Shown here piece after piece: positions 1-9,066 of a DNA stretch of 64,000 bases. Location of the stretch: assembly GCF_037126465.1 (NCBI RefSeq), contig NC_088202.1:131020123-131084122 (forward strand), given 5' to 3'. Position numbers and translations under genes: made by a program. Positions within the stretch are counted from its first letter, which is position 1. Each line of letters begins with the position of its first letter. This DNA comes from Ornithodoros turicata (lineage: Eukaryota; Arthropoda; Arachnida; Ixodida; Argasidae). The notes under the pieces were generated by a model. The model made no database searches, was not told the DNA's origin, and was given only the letters and a program-made list of their open reading frames with translations.

Positions 1-640
1 TCTAGCGTATTGTAGTAGAAAGTGTTCTACTGTCTCGTCCTGGTCACAGTGGGGGCATAAAAGGGACGAAGAGCGGCTGCCTCTCACGAATGTAAAATTT
101 AGGGGGCAGGGCAAGGCTTGATGCCGAGGCTCTAGGTGAGGCAATGGCGCGTCTCAATGACACTTCTGACCGTCGAGAAAAGCAGGATGCCGGCCTCCAC
201 GAGAAAGACAGCAGGGCGTACGCAGGACGCAATATAGGACCAAAGGAGAGCCGTAAAAACTGTATCTGGCGACACAAACATGTGCAGGAGGCGGGAAAAG
301 GTCAATAACCTCGCCAGAAAGAGACATTTTCGCGAGGGAGTCAGCAGTTTCGGATGCAGTTTCGTTTACATGCAAACCCGCGGTGGCCAGGAACTCACGT
401 AATTATGATATCGCGTACGTGCGAGGAAGCAGAAGGAACAATGAACAAAGGGAACAAGAGGAAGCAGTGGGGAAAGCAAGACCTGGGAGGGGTCGCCAAA
501 GTGCAAACAACTGAACGTGAGTCTGAAAGCAAGAGCACCTTCTCACAGGAGGGCGGGACCGTTCTGAGGGCTAGCCTTACTAAATACACGTGTTCTATGT
601 GCAGAAAACATAGAGGACATCTGCATACTATCCACAGCGT
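1..640 (-). mobile_element. LINE remnant: RNase H and zinc-knuckle tail, cut by window edge
   Basis: Read on the minus strand, 589-300 gives degenerate RNase H blocks: LLLSDSRSV (the catalytic-aspartate strand) and, after frame shifts, a PGHRG-like block and NETASETADSLAK. Further down, 80-1 reads LLCPHCDQDETVEHFLLQYA, a CX2CX7HX4 zinc knuckle whose last cysteine has become tyrosine. RT, RNase H, then knuckle is the C-terminal order of I/R1/LOA-like LINEs. The frame is broken several times and the element continues beyond position 1. The 6950-7200 remnant carries the same knuckle. The family assignment is by motif only. Confidence 0.6.
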
Positions 641-1729
641 ACAAGCATAAATATTGCTAAGTGGTCATACATACAGATGAAGATATATGTATATGTGCAA
701 CGTTGTAGAGACCTAGGAATTAAGCCTTGGTTAGAATTGCAACACTGCCTTTCGGCGAGAACGATATCAATGCACGTTGAAGCGCATGAAGAGGTAGCGA
801 GCCTGAAGCGTTGTCAGAAGCCAGGACGAGCCAGCATGAGTAACATATTTTAAAGGGGAAGTCGCATCCGGAAACCCATCTATGAAACCGGTACCACTGT
901 GTTCGGCATCGGCCAACAGTCTACCTGGCTATTTTTTCGTTCCAAAAGTGCTTAGATATTAACAAAACGAAGTTTAAAAATCAGCCCTGCCTCCGCAGCT
1001 GCAGAAGCTCCAGCGACGTGACGTCACTCCATAAGCGGAGGAGTGAGAGGGCGCGCGCTTCAGAGGAAAGGCACTGTCCAGACGCCCCGTAACTCTGTGA
1101 GACGCCCACACGGCCGCGGTATTCCTTTTCTCAAAGGCGTGCCATCATTGGTCGGTTACAGAATGACGTTTTCTCGTTTTTCCAGAGAGGCAATTTCGGC
1201 ATACTCTCAACGTCCGGCGTCTGCTCTTATCATATATTCATCAAATAACAGTGAAACTACACCAGTATTTCGCGTGGGAATTTCGATACTGTGGCCAGTG
1301 TTCCGCAACGAATTAAGTGACACTATAGTTTCGAAATGAACTCAAACGGATGCGACCGTCGAAAGGACAGCCCTAAGTATGTGACAGTCGTGGGCGCCCC
1401 CCCCCCCCTGCCCCCCCCCCCCTGGAGCTCCAAGGTCGACCTCGTGAAAAAGTGCGCTCTTTAGGCATAGGTCCTCATGATTATTCTCAGATGTCATAAT
1501 AGGAACCCCTAAATATTTGTGCAGTACGCAACGTCCGCCTCCAGAAAAAGAGGTGGTAGGGGAGGTGGAAGGGTTGCTCGCTTTACGCCCCTGGTATCAC
1601 TTTGCACCCCGTTGGAAGAAATCCTGGGAACGCCCATGGTGAGAGTTACATGACCCCCCATCGCGGCTTGGTGTCCTTTATTCACATTGCGTACTCCAGG
1701 GAGGGTGCTCCTGTAAGGTGGCAATCCAC
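641..1729. other. Non-coding stretch, possible eroded TIR element
   Basis: I see no gene here. A perfect 10-base inverted match (GTCGCATCCG at 861-870, its complement at 1347-1356) brackets about 500 bp and may be the remains of a short TIR element. A poly-C tract interrupted by one TG lies at about 1396-1423. Confidence 0.35.
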
Positions 1730-2345
1730 TTAAAAGGGGCCCTGCTTAATCGTTGCGGAGTCCGTCTGTTCACCTTGGACGCTCTTGAGATGCTGTCGAA
1801 TTGTTGCCCCCAGAAAGACTGGGCTGGCGGGAATTCCAAATGGAACTCTTGTCTTGCCATGCGCTACCCCTCCACAGATGGCAGCACTTGGTGGCTGCTG
1901 GTGCTTTCGGGAACTACAGAAATCGCAGCACGTCATGATCAGCCTCTTTAATGGCAAATTGCAGGAAAGCCTTTTGTATGCCCATAGTCATTGCGATTTG
2001 GTTCATCCGGCAGCAATACAGGCAACAAAATACAAGTTGATCTGGAGACCTTTATCTATATTTTCATTTTGAGATCTTGCATTAGCAACGTGCGGCGATG
2101 CGTCATCCACCACTCGGAATCGTGTCGAAGTCCAAACACTTCTTATGACCGCTCGATGTGGCATGATGCTCGACCTCTTATACGCACGCTGGTATCTCGA
2201 AACCTTTCAGCGTGTCCTTCTCTGATAGCGTCGTCGAACTCCGCGAGGCTGCCTTCACGTTTCAAGCGGCTCACTAGACTTTGCAATCTTTCAGGAGTGC
2301 CCTTATCTGACATAGTCACCGGATTTGCTTCCAAGTTAGCGTCCG
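1730..2345 (-). mobile_element. BEL/Pao-type retrotransposon pol fragment, degenerate
   Basis: The minus strand gives, in order across shifted frames, a segment ending MPHRAVIR (the PHH.V.R block before the BEL RT), RVVDDAS (compare RVVFDAS) and TRVPFGIPASPVFLGATI, the BEL/Pao reverse-transcriptase block next to the fingers. No single frame stays open and the YVDD box is not recognisable. No LTRs are seen at the ends. It is a dead pol fragment; assignment to BEL/Pao rather than gypsy rests on these three blocks. Confidence 0.6.
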
Positions 2346-3226
2346 AGCTAGGTAGCGTAGGGAGATTTCGTTCTCGTGGCTAGATACTCAGTGTACACAC
2401 CATGATGTTTGTCGCGTTAGAAACGGTAAATAACACAACTAACACATCAAATATACTACACATGTATCATACAAATGACAATTTTGAAAAATTACAAAAC
2501 ATCAACTGATGCAAGACCATTACAACTGGCCCAATGACTCGAAAAATACTTCAACATTTGGAGCCTGAGGAAAGATGACTTGCGGTAAATTGTTGTTATA
2601 TTGTGTTCACACATACAAACGAATTTTTAAAGGAGTTAGTGTATGCCATGTAAGGGAGTATGCTGTTAATGTGGTTTGTTCGACAGTTCTACAGCCTACA
2701 GGCTTTATCTAATCAATGCCTAGGAGCCTTTACAGAACCGTAATAAATTTGATACGGGAGTTTTAGTCAAAATTTTTTACGGCAATCTGTCAAGAGTGGC
2801 AAGTTTGCATTACGTCGCAGGGCAGAGACAGATTCTGCTCTTCAGTACTTTGAGTGGATGAAGTGAACCACTAAGTTTTGCGTGGTCCTTTCGAGCTTAT
2901 TTGCGAGTGTTCTTGTGTGAGCTTCCATTTGTACCCAGAGCAACTCTTTACTCTAGTACTGTGCTCTGTGCTCTGGTGGACAAATCTGGAGGGTCCCTAC
3001 AAACTGGCCCTCATAGTCTCCCACGGTAGGGTACACGGCTTTCTGGTCGTCGTCCGGATTGCGGAGGTGGGAGGAGGTCGATTTTAGCGTTGAATTGCTT
3101 GAGTGCATTGTTACCCGAGATCACGTGGGTCATTGAGGGCGAGCACGGTGACGTAGGCACACACCTCTTTGATAACCGCACTGTTCTTCGTCCGTCGAAC
3201 CGATCGGTTTAGTCCGTGATCGATCC
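2346..3226. other. Non-coding stretch
   Basis: I see no recognisable gene or repeat. About 2870-3220 has short open frames without family resemblance and could be the leader of the ORF at 3227. Confidence 0.3.
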
Positions 3227-3664
3227 ATGGCTTCTAAGTCCACGAGCGTAATCCCTGGTTCCGGCACTATAGAAGAGGACGTAGTGTATCTTCCGATACC
3301 TCCCTCGTTACGTTCTAGGTGGCACAGTGAAGCTCTCTATATTGGCTCGACAGAAAGGAGTGACAGAAAGATTGAATCTTATTTGTCAACTAAAGAGACA
3401 GGAATTTCACAGGAGTTTCAGAAACGTATTTATGAGTTCGATGACCCAAAAGTTTCTAGGAGTGTGACAGCTTCTACATTGTCTTGTGAACTGTTCAAGA
3501 GCATTCTATTCTTTTCTACCGTTACGTCTATTATTGATCTGTTATCGTACTTCGCGTCTTTCATCAGCTTTACAACACACAAAGCAATCTCCATTTGGTT
3601 CACCTATTTGAATCGGCGGCATCAAAATGGTTGCAAGTGCTTATGTTATATAAGCCACAAGTAA
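3227..3664 (+). CDS. Hypothetical ORF, 145 aa, unrecognised
   Basis: The frame is open from ATG at 3227 to a stop at 3664. The first 85 or so residues look protein-like, polar and mixed, with PIPPSLRSRWHSEAL and a run of charged residues. The rest becomes hydrophobic and serine/phenylalanine rich. The last 17 codons enter the M13 3'-flank repeat, so the natural C-terminus is probably elsewhere (a splice, or truncation by the repeat). No motif is recognised. It could be a gag-like or first-exon fragment, or chance. Confidence 0.25.
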   Translation: MASKSTSVIPGSGTIEEDVVYLPIPPSLRSRWHSEALYIGSTERSDRKIESYLSTKETGISQEFQKRIYEFDDPKVSRSVTASTLSCELFKSILFFSTVTSIIDLLSYFASFISFTTHKAISIWFTYLNRRHQNGCKCLCYISHK

Positions 3665-4334
3665 GAGTATGCGGAATGCAAGAAGGCACCTTTTTTTTTT
3701 CTCCTTATTGCTCAGATTTCGTCTCTGTACGCCACTAACAGAATGTAACTTCAACTCATCTGTTCGTAAGAGCGTAAAATTTACTCAGTATTCATGCATT
3801 AATTCATGTATTCAGTATTCATGTATTAAGAGTACAGGTTCGTAAAAGTTCCGCTGACAGCACTCATTGATAAAACCGCGATATCCTTACAATGTAATGC
3901 GAAACATAAGCCACATACACACAAGGCGAAAGCCATCAGCGATATCCAGGCTCCGCAGGTGCGTAAGGCTTCCATTATAACAATTTTTTTAAATGAAATT
4001 CATTCATCTGCGTACATTAGAAGCTGGAACACCATACTCCAGATGGACGCAAATACAACTTTCAGACTTCCGCCTCACTTAAGCATGCATGAAAAATAAA
4101 TGCAAATTTCATGTTAATCCCTCTTTCTACATTATCCAAAAGATTCCTGAGCAGTCAACATCGTGTCAGTATATAAGGCAATCTATCAGAGACCTTTTGC
4201 AAACACAGCACTCAATATTCATTTCTAAAAAAATCGTACGCATTGATCAAGTAACGTGGCATTAGCATATCACAAAAGGCTCATAGGAATTACCACTAAA
4301 CCATAGAAAGAAAAGGAAGAAAGTCTAATCACAT
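3612..4334 (-). repeat. M13 unit 3' flank, P type (copy 1)
   Basis: This sequence is repeated downstream of every M13 copy. The P form begins with GCATCAAAATGGTT, also present beside copies 2 (8319) and 5 (38313). Shared downstream words include GCATGCGGAATGCAA, ATAAAACCGCGATATCC and AAGCTGGAACACCATA. It is non-coding and would hold the 3' UTR and polyadenylation region of the gene. Confidence 0.8.
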
Positions 4335-5244
4335 TCATCCTTCCCAGGATTCGCCGTCACTTTGCGGTCGTATTTACAGCCGAAAGCCGCTGCAAAGCCA
4401 TTGACCTGTGGCACAAACATATTGCACAATGCATTTTCCATAATACCTGCTTCAGATGGGCCGCTGGGCCCAGGAAAAAGAGTCGCTTCACATCAAAACC
4501 ACCGTCGAGTTCAAGAGGCTCTGACGTATTGCTGCCACGTAAGCAGATGTATATGTTAGAGCGGCGTTCGATTTCTTCAGCTTACTCATATGTTTCAGCC
4601 AGTGAAGGATGCTGTAGTCCATTGTCATGTACAATATATTCTGTTTTGGAAACTTGGGATGGAGACCAACCGTGAACACCCAGAAGAGTTGCACTCCGTA
4701 GTCCAAAGATGAGCCCGCAAAGATATCAAGGATATCGAATCTTGTCGCTGACGTCTTTTCGGGCCAAGAAAGTTTAAGCGAGCGCAGAAAGTCCTTTAAG
4801 GAGTCTTCTTGAGTAGCGTGCATAGTGCAGGCGCTTAACAACACCGATGTTTTTTCCTTGGAGTTCTGGCGATCTTCATGAGCATTACCTCCAGTAAGAA
4901 TAATCTCCTTCAAAAGAGCGTGAAGATGATATGCTTTGTACTTTTCCCTCGGGGTGCTGAAGCGTCGACCTGCGTACTTTCCCCACCTTCCACACACGTG
5001 ATCGTAGAAGTTGTGGCAAGGATCCGCTGCTAGGTTGATGGAATGGTTCATGTAGCGTTCCAGGGAGAGACACTCAACTCCTTGGCATCTGAGAACGCTG
5101 TTCGAGATGGCGAGTGCAACAAGTACGGCGAAGAGAGTTGCTTCGGCGGTGAACATTGCCACAAATATTGCGTGGAAAAAGCAATAGTGGCTTTTCCGAT
5201 ATTTCAACGGTGACCCTGAAGGAAGATGCGTCGCCTTCGGCCAT
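4335..5244 (-). pseudogene. M13 neprilysin-like copy 1, internally deleted pseudogene (B type)
   Basis: This is a broken member of the array. The normal start is at 5244 (MAEGDASS), but a frameshift in the first 30 codons takes the membrane anchor (CFFHAIFVAMFTAEATLF) out of that frame; an upstream ATG at 5357 reopens it by chance. The M13 N-terminal signature CHNFYDHVCGRW and the B-type words RFSTPREKY and HATQEDSLKDF follow normally to about residue 235. There the sequence jumps to about residue 607 at 4540-4549, removing about 1.17 kb, then shifts frame and stops at 4488. The usual C-terminal sequence is present to 4335 but out of frame. A secreted or membrane fragment from it is unlikely to fold. 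Confidence 0.85.
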
Positions 5245-5463
5245 GGTTCATTCCAACTGTGACGGTAGAGCGGATAACGCACAACGTCATGCACACGAGG
5301 CTCGTGCACGCTTGCGTGCCTTCTTCTTCTTCCAAGGAGATGATGGCCGTGAGCCACTAAGGGAGATATGCCAGGACAAAATGGACAAACGAAGTTTGTC
5401 TATGTCTGTGCAGTAATGGTGGGGACTAAGGCCAGGTTAGACCCAAGTAACGTATGACATATA
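5245..5463. repeat. Short 5' flank of copy 1
   Basis: About 90 bp match other M13 5' flanks (GCTTGCGTGCCT, then TTCTTCTTCTTCC) with an 18-bp internal deletion. Homology is lost after 5335, before the mariner insertion. Confidence 0.6.
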
Positions 5464-6781
5464 CGAGGGGGGACCCAAAAGAAACCGGAATTGTCCTCGT
5501 GCGGGCGGATCCCTTGTAATACAGGCTTCCACCACTACGTGAGAGTTTTACGAACTGTTTTGCATCAGTGCACCAGATGACGTTGTTGTGCTACGCTGCG
5601 TTCGGCTTCAGTGAATTCTAGTGTTAGACCCCTTCAATGCGTTTGCCTATTTCGCGATGGCTGATTTGCACGAACAACGTGCGGCAGTGAACTTTTGTTT
5701 CCTGTTGGGCAAAAACGCATCAGAAACGGCAGTTATGCGACAGACGACTTACAGGGAGGCTGCTTTGAGCAAAACACAAGTGTATGAATTGATTTCTCGA
5801 TTTAAACAAAGCGAAATGTCGATTGACGATCAACCTCGTTCCAGACGGACTTCGACCAGCCGCACTGAAGTAAATGTCGACAGAATTCGTCAAGCCCTCT
5901 TGCAAGACCGCAGTCGGACCATTGATGAGCTTGTGGAGTTGGCACGGATGTTGTAGAGCTCATGTCAGCGAATTTTATCGAACGATTTGCACGTGAAACG
6001 AGCTGCAGCGAAATTTGGCCTCGACTGCTGACGTGCGAACAGAGAGAGCTGAACATGGCTGCGTGCCGTGCGTTGAAGGACCAGTTGGAGACGGACCCCG
6101 GCTTCCTTTCTAAAATCATAACAGGAGACGAATCTTGATGCTACGGTTACGAACCCGAAGCGAAACAGCATTCTAGACAATGGAAAACAGCCAGTTCACC
6201 ACGACCCAAGAAAGCACGACCAGTGAAGTCGCACGTCAGGACAATGGTGGTCTGTTTCTTTGATGTAAGGGGCTTCTGCACTCGGAATGTGTTCCGCCGG
6301 GTCAAACGGTCAACCACAGCTCTTAATTAGAAGTTTTAAGAAGGTTGCGCCAAGATCTACGGAAGAAACGTCCCCAGCTGTGGCATTCAGGTGACTGGTT
6401 CTTTCACCATGACAACGCACCTGCCCACACTGCGCTGAGTGTTCAGCAGTTTTTGACCAAAAATGGAGTGACCCCTGTGCACCACCCTGCCTACTCATCT
6501 GATCTCGCCCCCTGTGACTTTTTTCTGTTCCTCTGGATGAAGAGAGTCTTCAAATGGAAACGTTTTGCCGATGTCGAAGAAGTGAAACAGAAAACGGCAC
6601 AAGCACTAAAAAGCATCAACGTCGACGAGTTCCAAAACTGTTTTGAGCAGCGGAAAAAACGCCTGGGCAGGTGCATTGTATCAAAGGGAGATTACTTTGA
6701 AGGTGTTCGAAGTTAGAGCATGGAACAATAAAAACACAATTTTTTAGAAAATAATTCGGGTTTCTTTTGGGTCCCCCCTCG
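5464..6781 (+). mobile_element. mariner transposon, complete ends
   Basis: The element is 1318 bp, flanked by TA (5462-5463 and 6782-6783). Its terminal inverted repeats begin CGAGGGGGGACCCAAAAGAA at both ends and match over about 29 bases with one mismatch. Size, TSD and the D34D transposase identify a Tc1/mariner-superfamily mariner. It sits upstream of M13 copy 1. The well-preserved ends suggest it is younger than the surrounding fossils. Confidence 0.95.
5657..6716 (+). pseudogene. mariner D34D transposase, frameshifted and stopped
   Basis: The ORF starts at ATG 5657 (MADLHEQRAAVNF) and reads through the helix-turn-helix region (FLLGKNASETA, LSKTQVYELISRF) to about 5945, where the frame breaks. 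The first catalytic block (GDES*CYGYEPEAKQHSRQW, near 6127) has TGA where mariners have tryptophan. The last 123 codons (6345-6716) are open: HHDNAPAHTA and YSSDLAPCDFFLF are separated by exactly 34 residues between the aspartates. With at least two frame breaks and one stop it cannot make enzyme, though the TIRs could still be mobilised in trans. Confidence 0.9.
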
Positions 6782-6949
6782 TATATGATGTACGATGACT
6801 AATACGTGAACAAATGGGTATGCACGTATGTAGGAATATGCGTATGACGATTATACATGGCCAAAAGTATGTCTGTATGAATTTGTGAAAGTGTATGAGA
6901 GTAGTGTAAAATAAAGTGAAAGTAAAGTGAAAGTGTATGAGAGTAGGAA

Positions 6950-7200
6950 GGAAGTGCCTAGAAGCGGTTGGAGAGCACGATGTACGATACGAGACCCGCT
7001 ACCACAGCCCTATGACAGAGTGCAGTGTGTGATGCTCCTAGAGACAGCACTGGCACCAATGAGAGTGAGGCTACTAACAAGCGCAATGGGGGGCAGATGT
7101 ACCTGTGGCGTAATTAGCCAAACTGAGAACAGGTTAGCAAAAAGTGTTATGTTGCTTCATCCTGGCCACAATGGGAGCAAGCAGGGGACAAAGACCGTCC
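6950..7200 (-). mobile_element. LINE C-terminal tail remnant
   Basis: One minus-strand frame reads CSHCGQDEAT, a stop, then HFLLTC, a CX2CX7HX4C knuckle with the seventh spacer residue a stop. It continues to CHRAVVAGLVSYIVLSNRF near 6965. Apart from two stops the frame is open for about 75 codons. It is the same LINE family as positions 1-640. It abuts the orphan M13 5' flank at 7205. Confidence 0.7.
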
Positions 7201-7204
7201 AGCA

Positions 7205-7460
7205 CGGTGAAGGTAACAATTGCCTACCGTGCCTACGTAAAGTTCTTTTTCTTCCCCAAAGTAGCAGATAACCAACGCTACAACAAAGTCACCCATATAT
7301 AAAGATATCTCCTCTTCTTTCTTCGCCATATGGCGGCAAAGCCGCATGGCTGCGGCGTCTGCTAGTATGACACCCGTCCGAAAGCGTTTTACGATGACCG
7401 ATTATCTTTATTTTCTCCGTGAGGTTCTAGCAGTGAATCCTCTGGAGTCTCGACGAATAA
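7205..7460 (-). repeat. Orphan M13 5' flank with TATA-like box (B type)
   Basis: From GCCTACCGTGCCTACGTAAA through CCAACGCTAC, a CATATATAAA box (7294-7303) and GCGTCTGCTAG to CGTTTTACGATGACCGATTA, this matches the 5' flank of copy 3 (17930-18470, minus its SINE). No M13 body follows on the expected side; LINE sequence does. It is either the far flank of copy 1 split off by insertions or the trace of a lost sixth copy. Confidence 0.75.
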
Positions 7461-8310
7461 GACTTACATGGCGGTAGCAATAAACATTGTTTAAGGCCTG
7501 CACGAAGGAAAGAGCGACTTAACCGCAAATGTCTGATCCCTCGGTAGCCAAGTTTTGAAGAATACACTTTAGGTGCACAGGTTTGTGGAGCAACACCGGT
7601 TTACGGTCAGGAAAAAAGGTTTTTGAAAACAGTTCATTGAAAACCCTTTCAATAATGAAAATGTGGACAGATGTGGAGCTTCTTCTTCTTGTGAATGGCT
7701 GTCTTGTTCTCCTCCCTCTGCGTCCTGCAGCGAGCACGTCTCCCGTCCTCCGGTTTACTCCGGTTTGCTAAAAGTGTTCGTGCTGGTGTTCTCTTCGGAT
7801 ACGATCGGTTCGAATTCCCCGTCTTTCTTAACGATCGGGAGCTGCGAGATGCAGTTTGCTAAAAGTCTTTATTATACGATCAGGTTGAGGTACGCCAAGT
7901 CCCTTCAGGCTTTCTTGATCTCGAGGGCGTTTGCATACCTCATTGGCGATTGGCCAGGGTAATGTTAATGCTTCGGCATGACTATCGTGGCAAGCCCTAT
8001 CACCACCACCACCACCATCGTGGTAGATTTTCACAAGGCGTAGCGGAGATAACGCAATAAGCTGGGAGACTGAGTGAGTGAGTGCCAAGAGGAAGTGGCA
8101 CATAGCCCGTAGCACGTAGTGGGGGACTCTTCGTGAGTACCACCACGAATTAATGTGCTGAAGCTGCGGCACGCGAGACGAAAACAGGCAACGTTGTTGT
8201 TGTTGTTGTTAACGTTAGCGGCGGCGGCGGTACCGCTGCCGAACACATGCAGTGTGTGTTTTTCTTTTGTTTTTTGTTTATTTTTTTAACTTGCTCTTAC
8301 CAACTCATTG
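7461..8310. other. Non-coding stretch with simple repeats
   Basis: No gene is recognised. There are an (ACC)n run at 8000-8018, a (GTT)n run at 8191-8208 and a (GGC)n run at 8218-8230. From 8061 (GCTGGGAGACTGAGTGA) it matches the outer P-type flank of copy 5 at 38238, with about 180 extra bases in this copy. Confidence 0.5.
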
Positions 8311-9066
8311 AATCTGCGGCATCAAAATGGTTGAAAGTGCTTATGTTATAGAAGCCACACGTATGAGCATGCGGAATGCAATAATATACCTTTTTTCCCC
8401 CTCCCTCTTAATGCTTAGATTTCGTCTCTGTACGTCGTACAATTTGTTTGTAACGTGTCAACGTATATGTTTGCAATAGCGTAAAACTTACTCAGTGCTC
8501 ATGTAACTCGGCTTTTATAAGGGTAAGGTTCGTAAAAGTTCCACTGACAAGAACTCATTGATAAAGCCGCGATATCCTTACAATGCAATGCGAAACATAA
8601 GCCAAACACACACACACACACAAGGCGAAAGCCATGAGTGATATCCAGGCTCCGCAGGTGCGTAAGGCTTCCAATGTAAATTTTTTTAATGCAATTAATG
8701 ACTTGAGTGCTGTCGGTACTACACCTGAGTACCTTAGAAGCTGGAACCCCATACCCCAGAAGAACGCAAATACAACTTCCTGACTTTCGCTACACTTAAT
8801 TCCGCATCCATCAAATATTAATGTAGATTTCATATTAACCCTTCTTTCTATACTATCCGAAAGATTCTTGAGCAGTCGTCAACATCGTGTCAGTGTATAA
8901 GGCAATATATCAGAGAACTTTTGCAAACACAACACTCAATATTTATGTATTTCTAAAAAAATCGTGCGCAGCGAGAAAGTAACATGGTATAGGCATATCA
9001 CAAAAGACCCATAAGAATTACCACTAAACCATAGAAAGAAAAGAAAGAATTAAAGTCTAATAACAT
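8311..9066 (-). repeat. M13 unit 3' flank, P type (copy 2)
   Basis: This is the non-coding downstream repeat of copy 2, starting GCATCAAAATGGTT and closest in layout to copy 5. It includes a (CA)n run near 8607-8621. Confidence 0.85.

Noticed and set aside
1396..1423. Poly-C tract as a functional element
   Set aside because: It is a simple homopolymer run; no conserved context.
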